Positions 54,368 through 63,629 of a DNA stretch of 64,000 nt are shown here, in pieces; position 1 is the first letter of the stretch; each line of letters starts with the position of its first letter. A program made the translations under genes and the position numbers. The DNA comes from Nitrobacteraceae bacterium AZCC 2146 (GTDB lineage: Bacteria; Pseudomonadota; Alphaproteobacteria; Rhizobiales; Xanthobacteraceae). Below the pieces are notes generated by a model that saw nothing but the letters and a program-made list of their open reading frames with translations, was not told the origin of the DNA and did no database searches. The stretch is from the NCBI GenBank assembly GCA_036924855.1, contig JBAGRP010000001.1:2046001-2110000 (forward strand), given 5' to 3'.

Positions 54368-57229
54368 ATGACCGCGAAGACTTCTGCCGATATCGCGACC
54401 GATTTCGTCCGCCGCCACATCGGCCCCTCACCGGCTGATATCGGCGCCATGCTCGACACGGTCGGCGCGAAATCTCTCTCCGCGCTGATGGGCCAGACTC
54501 TACCGGCCTCGATCCGGCAGAAGCATCCGCTCGATCTCGGCAAGCCGCTCAGCGAGACCGAGGCGCTGGCGCATATGACGGAGCTGGCTGCGCAGAACCA
54601 GGTGTTCACCTCGCTGATCGGCCAGGGCTATTCCGGCACCATCCTGCCGGCGGTGATCCAGCGCAACATCCTGGAGAGTCCGGCGTGGTACACGGCCTAT
54701 ACGCCGTACCAGCCGGAGATCAGCCAGGGCCGGCTGGAAGCGCTGTTCAATTTCCAGACCATGATCTGCGACCTCACCGGGCTCGATGTCGCCAATGCCT
54801 CGCTGCTCGATGAAGCCACTGCCGCCGCGGAAGCGATGGCGCTGGCGGAACGCGTGTCATCCGTGAAGACAAAAGCCTTCTTCGTCGATCACGAGGTTCA
54901 TCCGCAGACGCTGGCCGTGCTACGCACCCGCGCCGAACCGCTCGGCTGGACGCTTCAGGTCGGCGATCCCCTTGTCGACCTCGATAAGGCCGACGTGCTC
55001 GGCGCGTTGCTGCAATATCCCGGCACGTCCGGCGCGGTGCGCGATCTCAAGCCTGCCATCACCTCACTGCGCGCCAAGGGCGCCCTTGCCATCGTCGCCG
55101 CCGACCTGCTGGCGCTGACATTGCTGGCCTCGCCCGGCGAACTCGGCGCCGATATCGCGATCGGTTCGGCGCAACGCTTCGGCGTGCCGATGGGCTATGG
55201 CGGGCCGCATGCCGCTTACATGTCGGTGCGCGATGCGCTGAAGCGCTCGCTGCCCGGCCGCCTTGTCGGCCTCTCCATCGATTCCCGCGGCGAGCCGGCC
55301 TATCGGCTGGCGCTGCAGACCCGCGAACAGCACATCCGCCGCGAAAAGGCGACGTCGAACATCTGCACCGCGCAAGTGCTGCTGGCGGTGATCGCCTCGA
55401 TGTATGCGGTGTATCACGGGCCGGAGGGGCTGACGCACATCGCGCGCACGGTGCATCGCCGCGCGGTGGTGCTGTCAGCTGGCTTGAAGAAGCTCGGCTT
55501 CGCGCCAACCAGCGAAACATTTTTCGATACTGTCACGGTGAGCGTCGGCGCCAAGCAAGGCGAGATTGTCGCCCGCGCGCTGGCGGAAAAAATCAATCTG
55601 CGGATCGGCGATAGCACGCTCGGCATCGCACTGGACGAGACCACGACCGATGCGACCGTTGAGGCGGTATGGCGCGCCTTCGGCGGCACGCTGGCTTACG
55701 CCGATATCGAGCCCGGGCTGCGCGACGCGATGCCAGCTTCACTGAAGCGGACAACGGCGTTCCTCACCAACCCGGTGTTCCATTCCCATCGCTCCGAGAC
55801 CGAACTGTTGCGCTACATGCGCAAGCTGAGCGATCGCGATCTGGCACTCGACCGCGCGATGATTCCGCTGGGCTCCTGCACCATGAAGCTCAACGCCACC
55901 ACCGAGATGGTCCCGCTGACCTGGCCGGCGTTCGGCAGCCTGCATCCTTTCGTGCCGGACAATCAGGCCGCCGGCTATCATCAGCTATTTGCGAAGCTGC
56001 AGAGCTGGCTGTGCGACATCACCGGCTATGACGCGGTGTCGCTGCAGCCGAATTCCGGCGCGCAGGGCGAATATGCCGGGCTGCTGGCGATCCGCGGCTA
56101 CCATGCCGCGCGCGGCGAGCCGCATCGCAAGGTATGCCTGATCCCCTCCTCCGCACACGGCACCAATCCGGCCTCTGCCAGCATGGTGGGCATGGATGTG
56201 GTCGTCGTCGCCTGCGACAAGCGCGGCGACGTCGATGTGGAAGATCTCCGCGCCAAGGCGGACAAGCACGGCGCCAACCTCGCCGCTGTCATGATCACCT
56301 ATCCCTCGACCCACGGCGTGTTCGAGGAGCACATCCGCGAGATCTGCGACATCGTCCATGGCCATGGCGGCCAGATCTATCTCGACGGCGCCAACATGAA
56401 TGCGCAGGTCGGACTGGCGCGCCCCGGCGACTACGGCGCCGATGTCAGCCATCTCAACCTGCACAAAACCTTCTGCATTCCGCATGGCGGCGGCGGACCC
56501 GGCATGGGACCGATCGGCGTCAAGGCGCATCTCGCATCGTTCCTGCCCGGCCATCCCGCCGCCGACGGACATGCGGCAGTGGGGCCGGTGTCGGCGGCGC
56601 CCTATGGCTCGGCATCCATCCTGACGATCTCCTACATCTACATCCTGATGATGGGCGGCGCCGGCCTCACGCGTGCCACCGAAATCGCGGTCCTGAATGC
56701 GAACTACATCGCGACAAAGCTCGATCCGCATTTCCCGGTGCTGTACCGCAACGCCAAGGGCCGCATCGCCCATGAATGCATCATCGATCCCCGCGCGCTG
56801 AAGACCTCGGCGGGCGTCACCGTCGATGACATCGCCAAGCGGCTGATCGACTACGGCTTTCACGCGCCCACCATGAGCTTCCCGGTGGTGGGCACGCTGA
56901 TGATCGAGCCGACCGAATCTGAATCTAAGGGCGAGATCGACCGCTTCTGCGATGCCATGATCGCGATCCGCAGCGAGATCGCCGAGATCGAGAACGGCCG
57001 CTGGAAGGTCGAAGCCTCGCCGCTGCGCCACGCGCCGCACACGGTGCACGACATCGCCGACGACAACTGGCAGCGCGCCTATACCCGCGCGGAAGGCTGC
57101 TTCCCCGCCGGCACATCGCGCACCGACAAGTACTGGTGCCCGGTCGGCCGCGTCGACAATGTCTATGGCGACCGCAACCTGGTGTGCTCATGCCCGCCGC
57201 TGGAAGACTACGCGCAGGCGGCGGAGTGA
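54368..57229 (+). CDS. gcvP: Glycine dehydrogenase (decarboxylating), P-protein
   Basis: A 953-residue single-chain P-protein that decarboxylates glycine with PLP and passes the aminomethyl group to GcvH. The two homologous halves typical of the fused form are present: N-half with [10 protein letters not shown] and [21 protein letters not shown]-half with the PLP lysine in HLNLHKTF (Lys700) followed by the Gly-rich loop [15 protein letters not shown]. Length matches alphaproteobacterial homologues. AGGAGG lies just before the ATG. Last gene of gcvTHP; a GC hairpin follows. Confidence 0.97.
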   Translation: MTAKTSADIATDFVRRHIGPSPADIGAMLDTVGAKSLSALMGQTLPASIRQKHPLDLGKPLSETEALAHMTELAAQNQVFTSLIGQGYSGTILPAVIQRNILESPAWYTAYTPYQPEISQGRLEALFNFQTMICDLTGLDVANASLLDEATAAAEAMALAERVSSVKTKAFFVDHEVHPQTLAVLRTRAEPLGWTLQVGDPLVDLDKADVLGALLQYPGTSGAVRDLKPAITSLRAKGALAIVAADLLALTLLASPGELGADIAIGSAQRFGVPMGYGGPHAAYMSVRDALKRSLPGRLVGLSIDSRGEPAYRLALQTREQHIRREKATSNICTAQVLLAVIASMYAVYHGPEGLTHIARTVHRRAVVLSAGLKKLGFAPTSETFFDTVTVSVGAKQGEIVARALAEKINLRIGDSTLGIALDETTTDATVEAVWRAFGGTLAYADIEPGLRDAMPASLKRTTAFLTNPVFHSHRSETELLRYMRKLSDRDLALDRAMIPLGSCTMKLNATTEMVPLTWPAFGSLHPFVPDNQAAGYHQLFAKLQSWLCDITGYDAVSLQPNSGAQGEYAGLLAIRGYHAARGEPHRKVCLIPSSAHGTNPASASMVGMDVVVVACDKRGDVDVEDLRAKADKHGANLAAVMITYPSTHGVFEEHIREICDIVHGHGGQIYLDGANMNAQVGLARPGDYGADVSHLNLHKTFCIPHGGGGPGMGPIGVKAHLASFLPGHPAADGHAAVGPVSAAPYGSASILTISYIYILMMGGAGLTRATEIAVLNANYIATKLDPHFPVLYRNAKGRIAHECIIDPRALKTSAGVTVDDIAKRLIDYGFHAPTMSFPVVGTLMIEPTESESKGEIDRFCDAMIAIRSEIAEIENGRWKVEASPLRHAPHTVHDIADDNWQRAYTRAEGCFPAGTSRTDKYWCPVGRVDNVYGDRNLVCSCPPLEDYAQAAE

Positions 57230-57236
57230 GTAAGCT

Positions 57237-57267
57237 CCCTCTCCCCGTTCTTCACGGGGGGAGAGGG
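57237..57267. terminator. GC hairpin after gcvP (partial family C repeat)
   Basis: CCCTCTCCCCG (57237-57247), loop TTCTTCA, then CGGGGGGAGAGGG (57255-57267). There is no T run; it may stop both gcvP and the convergent ferritin-like gene. Confidence 0.5.
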
Positions 57268-57305
57268 TTGGGCCGGTGCTCGTGGCGGGCTTCGGAGGTC
57301 GAACC

Positions 57306-57800
57306 TTACGCCGCAGCGGCGAGATTGATCGAGGACTCTGCCAATACGGTCAGCGACTCGTCAGTCTTCTTTTCCTGCTTCAGCGTTTCATCGAGCAAAT
57401 TCGCGGCTTCCTTCATGCCAAGCTGGATGGCCCACTGCTTCAGGGTGCCGTAGCGCGAAATCTCGTAGTGCTCGACAGCCTGGGCGGCGGCGAGCAGGCC
57501 GGCGTCCCGCGCTTCGGTGCCCTTGTACTCGTCCATGATCTCCCTGCCCTCGTCGAGGATGCCCATAATCGCGTCGCAGGTCTTGCTGCGAGCCGGCTTG
57601 CCGAGCAGTTCGAAAATCCGCTCCAGGCGTTCGATCTGGCCCTCGGTTTCATCGTGGTGCTTGTCGAAGGCGGCTCGCAGCTTGTCGGAAGCGGCGGCCT
57701 TCGCCATCTTCGGCAGCGCCTTCAAAATCTGCTTTTCGGCGAAGTAGATGTCCCTGAGCGTATCGAGAAAGAGATCGTTGAGATCTTTGTCCTTGGTCAT
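57306..57800 (-). CDS. YciE/DUF892 ferritin-like stress protein
   Basis: A 164-residue four-helix ferritin-like protein of the DUF892 (YciE) family, usually linked to general stress responses. Carboxylate/His ligand helices are visible: RDIYFAEKQILKALPKM (residues 16-32), HHDETEGQIERLERIF near residue 50, and AQAVEHYEISRYGTLKQW near residue 110. The ATG at 57800 has GGAG upstream; an open frame before it is only a shadow. A strong EcfG-type promoter sits 43 bp upstream. It is convergent with gcvP. Confidence 0.9.
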   Translation of the reverse strand: MTKDKDLNDLFLDTLRDIYFAEKQILKALPKMAKAAASDKLRAAFDKHHDETEGQIERLERIFELLGKPARSKTCDAIMGILDEGREIMDEYKGTEARDAGLLAAAQAVEHYEISRYGTLKQWAIQLGMKEAANLLDETLKQEKKTDESLTVLAESSINLAAAA

Positions 57801-57842
57801 GGCGCGCACTCCATTGGCGGCAGGGGATGTTTCCCGCCCGTC

Positions 57843-57867
57843 AACGTGAAGTGAAGTGTCTTGTTCC
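57843..57867 (-). promoter_or_regulatory. Predicted EcfG (general stress response) promoter
   Basis: On the minus strand the sequence reads GGAAC, 16 bases, CGTT, an exact fit to the alphaproteobacterial sigma-EcfG consensus. It lies 43 bp before the start of the ferritin-like gene, a family commonly in this regulon. Confidence 0.75.
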
Positions 57868-57912
57868 TGATGTTGCGGCGCGCCCGCAAAAAAATCGCGG
57901 GCGCTGCTGCGG

Positions 57913-59079
57913 CTACGCCGCCAGCGCGGTCTCGACGAGCCGGACCCAGTACGACGTTCCGAACACGATGGCGTCGTCATTAAAATTGTAGGCGGGGTGA
58001 TGCAGCCCGGCGCTCGGGCCATTGCCGACGAAGATGAAGGCGCCCGGGCGGGCTTCCAGCATGTAGGCAAAGTCCTCGGCGCCCATGATCGGGGTCATGT
58101 CGGTATTGACGTTGGCCGCACCGGCGACCTCGCTGGCGATCTGCACCGCCATGTCGGTTTCCGAGGGGTGGTTGACCACGACGGGATAGCCGCGATCGTA
58201 ATCGAGCCTGATTTTGGCGCCGGTCTGCAGCGCGACGCCGTCGACCACCTCGTTCATGCGCTTCTCCATCAGATCGCGCACCTGCGGCTTGAGCGAGCGC
58301 ACGGTGCCCTTCAGCGTGGCTGAGCCCGGGATGACATTGTGGGCGTTGCCGGCGTGGAATTCGCAGATCGACAGCACCGCAGATTCCAGCGGATTGACGC
58401 TGCGCGAAACGATCGACTGCAACGCGGTGACGAGTTGCGCACCGACGACAACCGCATCGACGGTATTGTGCGGATAGGCGGCGTGGCCGCCGACGCCCTC
58501 GATCTCGATCGTGATCAGGTCCATGGCGGCCATGATGGCGCCCGGCCGCAGCGCGAACGAGCCGACCGGAATCCCCGGGCCGTTGTGCATGCCATAGACC
58601 TGCTCGATGCCGAAGCGGTCCATCAGACCGTCCTTGATCATCGCGGCGGCGCCGGCGCCGCCCTCCTCGGCCGGCTGGAAGATCACCACGGCGTCGCCGG
58701 CGAAATTCCGGGTCTCGGCGAGGTATTGCGCGGCGCCGAGCAGCATCGCGGTGTGGCCGTCATGGCCGCAGGCGTGCATCTTGCCGGGCGTCTTCGAGGC
58801 ATAGGGCAGATTGGTCTCTTCCTCGATCGGCAGCGCGTCCATGTCGGCGCGCAGGCCGATCACCCCGCTTTTGCCCGACTTGCGGCCCTTGATGACGCCG
58901 ACGACACCGGTTTGCCCCAAGCCGGTCGCCACCTCGTCGCAACCGAACGCGCGCAGCCGCTCCGCCACGAAAGCCGCGGTGCGGTGCACGTCGTACATCA
59001 CCTCGGGATGGGCATGGAGGTCCCGGCGCCAGGCCATGATGTCCGGCTGCAGATCGGCGACGCGATTGATGATGGGCAT
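57913..59079 (-). CDS. M20-family amidohydrolase (hippurate hydrolase/aminoacylase type)
   Basis: A 388-residue M20D metallopeptidase that hydrolyses N-acyl amino acids. Landmarks are WRRDLHAHPEVMYD at the N-terminus, LRADMDALPIEEET near residue 76, the metal site HACGHDGHTAM near residue 102 (Cys and His), PAEEGGAGA (Glu), GVGGHAAYPHNTVD (dimerisation loop) and MGAEDFAYM near the C-terminus. There is no signal peptide. Single gene, divergent from the GMC oxidoreductase. The specific substrate is unknown. Confidence 0.92.
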   Translation of the reverse strand: MPIINRVADLQPDIMAWRRDLHAHPEVMYDVHRTAAFVAERLRAFGCDEVATGLGQTGVVGVIKGRKSGKSGVIGLRADMDALPIEEETNLPYASKTPGKMHACGHDGHTAMLLGAAQYLAETRNFAGDAVVIFQPAEEGGAGAAAMIKDGLMDRFGIEQVYGMHNGPGIPVGSFALRPGAIMAAMDLITIEIEGVGGHAAYPHNTVDAVVVGAQLVTALQSIVSRSVNPLESAVLSICEFHAGNAHNVIPGSATLKGTVRSLKPQVRDLMEKRMNEVVDGVALQTGAKIRLDYDRGYPVVVNHPSETDMAVQIASEVAGAANVNTDMTPIMGAEDFAYMLEARPGAFIFVGNGPSAGLHHPAYNFNDDAIVFGTSYWVRLVETALAA

Positions 59080-59242
59080 GGGATCAGGTCTCGAATGGGT
59101 CAGATGGCTGGAAGCTTCTGTCTAGCATGCCGCGTGCCAGCCGCCCAATCCTGCCCCGGGCCCCGGGGTGCTGTACAGACCGCCGCGGCGCCGCTAAGGC
59201 GTTCCGGCGCGGCGCTGAGACCGTGGATGAGGCGATGGAACG

Positions 59243-60862
59243 ATGGCGACACGGCTCGAGGGTGATTTCGACTATATCGTCGTTGGCGCGGGCACCGCCG
59301 GCTGCATCGTCGCCAACCGGCTGTCAGCCGATCCCCGAAAGCGCGTCCTGCTGCTCGAAGCCGGCGGCAACGACAACTGGATCTGGTTTCACATCCCGGT
59401 CGGCTACCTCTTTGCGATCGGCAATCCGCGTTCCGACTGGATGTTCCGCACCGAGCCGGAACCAGGCCTCAACGGTCGTTCACTGGCCTACCCGCGCGGC
59501 AAGGTGATCGGCGGCTCCTCGGCGATCAACGCCATGATCTCGATGCGCGGCCAGGCCGCCGATTACGACCACTGGCGCCAGCTCGGTCTGGCCGGCTGGG
59601 GCTATGACGACGTGCTGCCGGCCTTCAAGAAGCTCGAGGATCACTTTCTGGGCGCGAGCGAGCATCATGGTGCAGGCGGCGGCTGGCGGATCGAGGCACC
59701 GCGGCTGTCCTGGCCGGTGCTCGACGCGGTCGGCAATGCCGCAGCGGAAATGGGCATCCGCCGCACCGACGATTTCAACACCGGCGACAATGAAGGCATT
59801 GGCTATTTTCACGTCAACCAGAAGCGCGGCCGGCGCTGGTCGTCCGCGCGCGGCTTCCTGAAGCCCGTATTGAACCGTCCCAATTTGCGCCTCGAAACCA
59901 AGGTGATGGTGGATCGCCTGATCATCGAACACGGCCGCGCCGTCGGCGTGCGCTTCCTGCAGAACGGCGAGACCGTCGAGACACGCGCCAGGGGCGAGGT
60001 CATCCTCTGCGCCGGCGCCATCGGTTCGCCACATCTCCTGCAGCGCTCCGGCATCGGCCCTGCGGACTGGCTGGCGCAGGCCGGCATCGACGTGGCGCTG
60101 GATCGGCAAGGCGTCGGCCGCAATCTGCAGGACCATCTGCAGCAGCGCGCGATCTACAAGGTTTCCGGCGTGCGCACGCTGAACGAGACCTACTATTCGC
60201 TGATGCGGCGTGGGCTGATGGGCCTCGACTATGCCTTCCGGCGGCGCGGACCGCTGACCATGGCGCCGTCGCAATTGGGCATCTTCACCCGCTCCGATCC
60301 GCATCGCGAGCGCGCCAATATCCAGTTTCACGTCCAGCCGCTGTCGCTCGACAAGTTCGGCGATCCCCTGCACCGCTTTCCTGCCATCACCGTCAGCGCC
60401 TGCAACCTGCAGCCGACCTCGCGCGGCACCGTGCAACTTCGCACGGCCAGGCCGGATGAGGCGCCGGCGATCGCGCCGCATTATCTCTCCACCGACGAAG
60501 ACCGCCAGGTCGCTGCCGACGCCATCCGCACCACGCGACGGCTGATGAAGCAGAAGGCGCTGGCGGCCTATCGTCCGGAAGAATATCTGCCGGGGCCTTC
60601 GGTTGGCGACGACGCAGCATCGCTGGCGAAGGCGGCCGGCGACATCGGCACCACGATCTTTCATCCCGTCGGCACCGCCAAGATGGGCGCGGCTTCAGAC
60701 CCGATGGCAGTGGTCGACGAGCGGCTGCGATTTTACGGGATCGCCGGCTTGCGCGTCGTCGATGCCTCGGTGATGCCGACGATCACGTCGGGCAATACCA
60801 ACACGCCGACCGCGATGATCGCGGAAAAGGGCGCGGCGATGATCATCACGGATTCGCGATAA
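59243..60862 (+). CDS. GMC-family oxidoreductase (choline/alcohol dehydrogenase-like)
   Basis: A 539-residue FAD enzyme of the glucose-methanol-choline family. The ADP-binding fold is DYIVVGAGTAGCIVANRLSA with LLLEAGG following. GMC signature 1 is RGKVIGGSSAINAMISMRG (near residue 87) and signature 2 is GAIGSPHLLQRSGIGP (near residue 255). The catalytic His lies in FHPVGTAKMG (near residue 473), and a second histidine is replaced by Asn in SGNTNTPT. It is cytoplasmic by prediction. Substrate is unknown; these dehydrogenases oxidise alcohols, polyethylene glycols or choline. No aldehyde dehydrogenase is nearby. Confidence 0.92.
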   Translation: MATRLEGDFDYIVVGAGTAGCIVANRLSADPRKRVLLLEAGGNDNWIWFHIPVGYLFAIGNPRSDWMFRTEPEPGLNGRSLAYPRGKVIGGSSAINAMISMRGQAADYDHWRQLGLAGWGYDDVLPAFKKLEDHFLGASEHHGAGGGWRIEAPRLSWPVLDAVGNAAAEMGIRRTDDFNTGDNEGIGYFHVNQKRGRRWSSARGFLKPVLNRPNLRLETKVMVDRLIIEHGRAVGVRFLQNGETVETRARGEVILCAGAIGSPHLLQRSGIGPADWLAQAGIDVALDRQGVGRNLQDHLQQRAIYKVSGVRTLNETYYSLMRRGLMGLDYAFRRRGPLTMAPSQLGIFTRSDPHRERANIQFHVQPLSLDKFGDPLHRFPAITVSACNLQPTSRGTVQLRTARPDEAPAIAPHYLSTDEDRQVAADAIRTTRRLMKQKALAAYRPEEYLPGPSVGDDAASLAKAAGDIGTTIFHPVGTAKMGAASDPMAVVDERLRFYGIAGLRVVDASVMPTITSGNTNTPTAMIAEKGAAMIITDSR

Positions 60863-60940
60863 GGTCGATTTCCGGGAATAAACCCCGGCCTCGCCCGATC
60901 CAGTCCCCGTAGCCCAATGCAGGGCTCATGGAGATTGGCG

Positions 60941-61891
60941 ATGAGCGCATTCGATCACGACCATACCAACGACGATCCCCGCATCAGCCGCCGCAAGGTG
61001 CTGGAATGCATGACCTGGGCCGGCACCGGCGTGCTCTGGACCATTTCCGGCGGCGTGCCGCGCTCGCTGGGCCTTGTGGGATCCGCGCAGGCGGCGGAGC
61101 CGGCTGGCCTCACCTTCCTGCAGATCAGCGACAGTCATATCGGCTTCGACAAGCCGGCCAATCCCAATGCGCTCGGCACGCTGGAGGAAGCCATCGGCCG
61201 GATCAAGGCGATACCCGTAAAACCGTCCTTCATGATCCACACCGGCGATATCAGCCATCTGTCGAAGGCGTCCGAATTCGACGACGCTGACCGCATCATC
61301 TCGCAGGCGCAGCTCGACGTGCATTACGTGCCCGGCGAACACGACTTCATCGATGAAGAAGTGAAACTGTATCGCGAGCGCTACGGGCGCGGCACCAAGG
61401 GCGCCGGCTGGTATTCCTTCGATGCCAGCGGCGTGCACTTCATCGGCCTCGTCAACGTGGTCGACCTCAAGGCCGGCGGGCTCGGCAATCTCGGCGCCGA
61501 ACAACTCGAATGGCTGGAGAACGACCTCAAGGGCCGCTCGAAATCGACGCCGATCGTGGTGTTTGCGCATATCCCGCTGTGGTCGGTCTATCCGACCTGG
61601 GGCTGGGGCACCGAGGACGGCGCCCGCGCGCTGGATTACCTGAAAGGCTTCGGTTCGGTCACTGTGCTGAACGGCCACATCCATCAGGTGATGCAGAAGG
61701 TCGAAGGCAACGTCACCTTCCACACCGCGCGTTCGACAGCCTTCCCGCAGCCGGCGCCGGGTACCGCGCCCTCGCCCGGGCCGATGAAGGTCGCCGACGA
61801 CAAGCTGCGCAGCCTGCTCGGCACAGCGAGCATCATCTTCAAGCCGGGCAACGAAAGCCTCGCGATCATCGACACGCCGTTGCAGGGTTAA
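60941..61891 (+). CDS. Tat-exported metallophosphoesterase
   Basis: A 316-residue calcineurin-like phosphoesterase with a twin-arginine leader (SRRKVLECMTWAG, cleavage after AQAAE). Metal motifs are QISDSHIG (Asp and His), HTGDISH, VPGEHDF where Glu takes the place of the usual Asn of GNHD, FAHIPLW, and NGHIHQ. It should hydrolyse a phosphate ester in the periplasm. It is the first gene of a four-gene unit with a cupredoxin, an ECF sigma factor and its anti-sigma. GGGAATAAA at 60874 resembles an ECF -35 element, suggesting autoregulation by this sigma factor. The ATG at 60941 follows GGAGA. Confidence 0.88.
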   Translation: MSAFDHDHTNDDPRISRRKVLECMTWAGTGVLWTISGGVPRSLGLVGSAQAAEPAGLTFLQISDSHIGFDKPANPNALGTLEEAIGRIKAIPVKPSFMIHTGDISHLSKASEFDDADRIISQAQLDVHYVPGEHDFIDEEVKLYRERYGRGTKGAGWYSFDASGVHFIGLVNVVDLKAGGLGNLGAEQLEWLENDLKGRSKSTPIVVFAHIPLWSVYPTWGWGTEDGARALDYLKGFGSVTVLNGHIHQVMQKVEGNVTFHTARSTAFPQPAPGTAPSPGPMKVADDKLRSLLGTASIIFKPGNESLAIIDTPLQG

Positions 61892-61904
61892 GGACCATCG
61901 CATC

Positions 61905-62234
61905 ATGACATTCGCATCCCTGCGCAACCTTGGTATCCGCTGCGCCATCGCCGCGGTCATGGCGTCCCAGATGACCGCCGCCCGCTGCGAAGATTCGACG
62001 ATAACGATCGACAACTTCACTTTCGCGCCAGCCCAACTCACCGTGAAAGTCGGCACCACCGTGACCTGGAAAAACCAGGACGACATCCCGCACACGGTGG
62101 TCTCGGCCGGCAAGTTCAAGTCGAAAGCCCTGGATACCGACGACAGCTACTCGTTCACCTTCACCACCGCCGGCGACTACAAGTATTTTTGTTCGCTGCA
62201 TCCGCACATGACGGGGATGATCAAGGTTGAGTAG
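61905..62234 (+). CDS. Amicyanin-like cupredoxin
   Basis: A 109-residue periplasmic blue-copper protein. After a signal peptide (about residues 1-28) the cupredoxin fold shows all four type 1 copper ligands: His in IPHTVVS, and Cys, His and Met in FCSLHPHM, with the C-x2-H-x2-M spacing of amicyanin and pseudoazurin. It should carry single electrons in the periplasm. It lies 13 bp after the metallophosphoesterase gene and before the sigma-anti-sigma pair, so it is probably part of the ECF-controlled response; its redox partner is unknown. Confidence 0.92.
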   Translation: MTFASLRNLGIRCAIAAVMASQMTAARCEDSTITIDNFTFAPAQLTVKVGTTVTWKNQDDIPHTVVSAGKFKSKALDTDDSYSFTFTTAGDYKYFCSLHPHMTGMIKVE

Positions 62235-62257
62235 CAACCAAAAGCAAGGCATCACAA

Positions 62258-62295
62258 CGATGTCCGGCAGCTGGAATGCCAGCAGCCGGACATCG
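62258..62295. promoter_or_regulatory. Long hairpin between cupredoxin and sigma genes
   Basis: CGATGTCCGGC, A, GCTGG, loop AATG, CCAGC, A, GCCGGACATCG: an 11-bp and a 5-bp stem separated by one A-A mismatch. It lies 23 bp after the cupredoxin stop and 18 bp before the sigma start. An attenuator, mRNA processing site or stabiliser could lower sigma expression relative to the upstream genes. It argues against starts inside it. Confidence 0.6.
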
Positions 62296-62313
62296 GCCAT
62301 AACAGGCAAAACG

Positions 62314-62877
62314 ATGCCAGTGAATACGGCGGAAAACAATCCGGACAGGACGCGGCGCTTTCGCGACGCCGCGCTGCCCTATCTCGACGATGTCTATACG
62401 CTAGCACGCTATCTGCTGCGCGACGCGGCCGACGCCGACGACGCCGTGCAAGAATGCTATCTACGCGCGCTCAGGCATTTCGATAGCTATCGCGGCCCGG
62501 CGATGAAGCCGTGGCTGTTTTCGATTCTGCGCAACGTCTGCCATGCCGAGTTTGCGCGACGCGCAAGCGCGCCGGCCGCTGCGGTCGAAGACGCACCGGA
62601 CGATTCCAACGATGCCGCGCCACTCTGGCATGAGGCGCAGGAGTCCCCGGAAACGCAACTGCTACGGCGCCGGGATGCGACGACGGTCCGGCGCCTGATT
62701 GAAGCACTGGCGGAACCGTTCCGCGAAACCATCGTGCTGCGTGAAATTCAGAACATGTCCTATCGCGAGATCGCCGAAATCGTCGGCGCGCCAGTGGGAA
62801 CCGTGATGTCGCGCCTGGCGCGGGCGCGCGCCATGCTGCGCGACGCGTGGATGGCGGAAGAGGAGCAACCGAAATGA
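62314..62877 (+). CDS. ECF-type RNA polymerase sigma factor
   Basis: A 187-residue ECF sigma. Region 2 includes LARYLLRDAADADDAVQECY and KPWLFSILRNVCHAEF; region 4 has LAEPFRETIVLREIQNMSYREI followed by the helix-turn-helix IAEIVGAPVGTVMSRLARAR. The ATG at 62314 is chosen because it lies just before region 2 and beyond a strong hairpin; the frame is open back to TTG 62227. The last bases overlap the anti-sigma start (ATGA), indicating coupled translation. It probably transcribes its own operon in response to a periplasmic or redox signal. Confidence 0.9.
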   Translation: MPVNTAENNPDRTRRFRDAALPYLDDVYTLARYLLRDAADADDAVQECYLRALRHFDSYRGPAMKPWLFSILRNVCHAEFARRASAPAAAVEDAPDDSNDAAPLWHEAQESPETQLLRRRDATTVRRLIEALAEPFRETIVLREIQNMSYREIAEIVGAPVGTVMSRLARARAMLRDAWMAEEEQPK

Positions 62878-63626
62878 CCTGCGACGAGGCCGAAATCCTC
62901 CTGCACGCGCTGCTCGACGGCGAACTCGACGCCGGCCATGCCCGCGAGGTCGAGGCGCATGTCGCGGGTTGCCCGCGTTGCGCCGCGCTGCTCAACGCCC
63001 ATCGCGACATGAGCAAGGCGATGTCGGACGGCGAATTGCGCTTCAAGGCGCCGCTTCATCTGCGCCAGCGCATTGAAGCGGCACTGCCGCAAACGCGTGC
63101 GCCCAACCGGCGCGCGGTGCTGAAAGGCTTTGCGATGGGGTCGGTCGTGTCGGCGCTGGCCGCCACCGGCCTCGTCGTCATCGTGCTGCGCCGCGAGGAC
63201 GAACAGCGCATCCTGTCCGATGTCGTCTCGGCGCATCTGCGTTCGCTGCAGGCCGGCCACCTGACGGACGTGCTGTCCACCGATCAACATACGGTAAAAC
63301 CCTGGTTCAACGGCCGGCTCGACGTAGCGCCGCCAGTGATCGATCTGACGACACAGGGATTTATGCTGATCGGCGGCCGACTCGACACCATCGACGGGCG
63401 CGCGGTCGGCGCCATCGTCTACCGGCGCCGCACCCATGTGATCAATCTGTTCGTCGCCCAGGCGGCCAATGCCGAGCAACGCACGGCCAAAATCGAGACG
63501 GTGCAGGGATTCAACATCCGGCGCTGGAGCGAACGTGGCCTGAATTATTGGGCGGTCAGCGATCTTGGCGCCGATGAGCTGGCGGACTTCGGCAGCAAAT
63601 TCGAGAGCGCGATGCGGGTCGGCTAA
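62874..63626 (+). CDS. Membrane-anchored zinc anti-sigma factor
   Basis: A 250-residue anti-sigma factor. The N-terminal cytoplasmic zinc-binding (ZAS/zf-HC2) domain has HVAGCPRC (His-x3-Cys-x2-Cys, near residue 33). One membrane helix at about residues 88-107 (VVSALAATGLVVIVL) is followed by a periplasmic domain of about 140 residues (VLSTDQHTVKPWFNGRLDVAPP), shared with ChrR/RsiW-like anti-sigma proteins. The Cys pair can make binding to sigma redox- or zinc-sensitive. The start overlaps the sigma stop by four bases (ATGA). Confidence 0.9.
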   Translation: MTCDEAEILLHALLDGELDAGHAREVEAHVAGCPRCAALLNAHRDMSKAMSDGELRFKAPLHLRQRIEAALPQTRAPNRRAVLKGFAMGSVVSALAATGLVVIVLRREDEQRILSDVVSAHLRSLQAGHLTDVLSTDQHTVKPWFNGRLDVAPPVIDLTTQGFMLIGGRLDTIDGRAVGAIVYRRRTHVINLFVAQAANAEQRTAKIETVQGFNIRRWSERGLNYWAVSDLGADELADFGSKFESAMRVG

Positions 63627-63629
63627 AGC

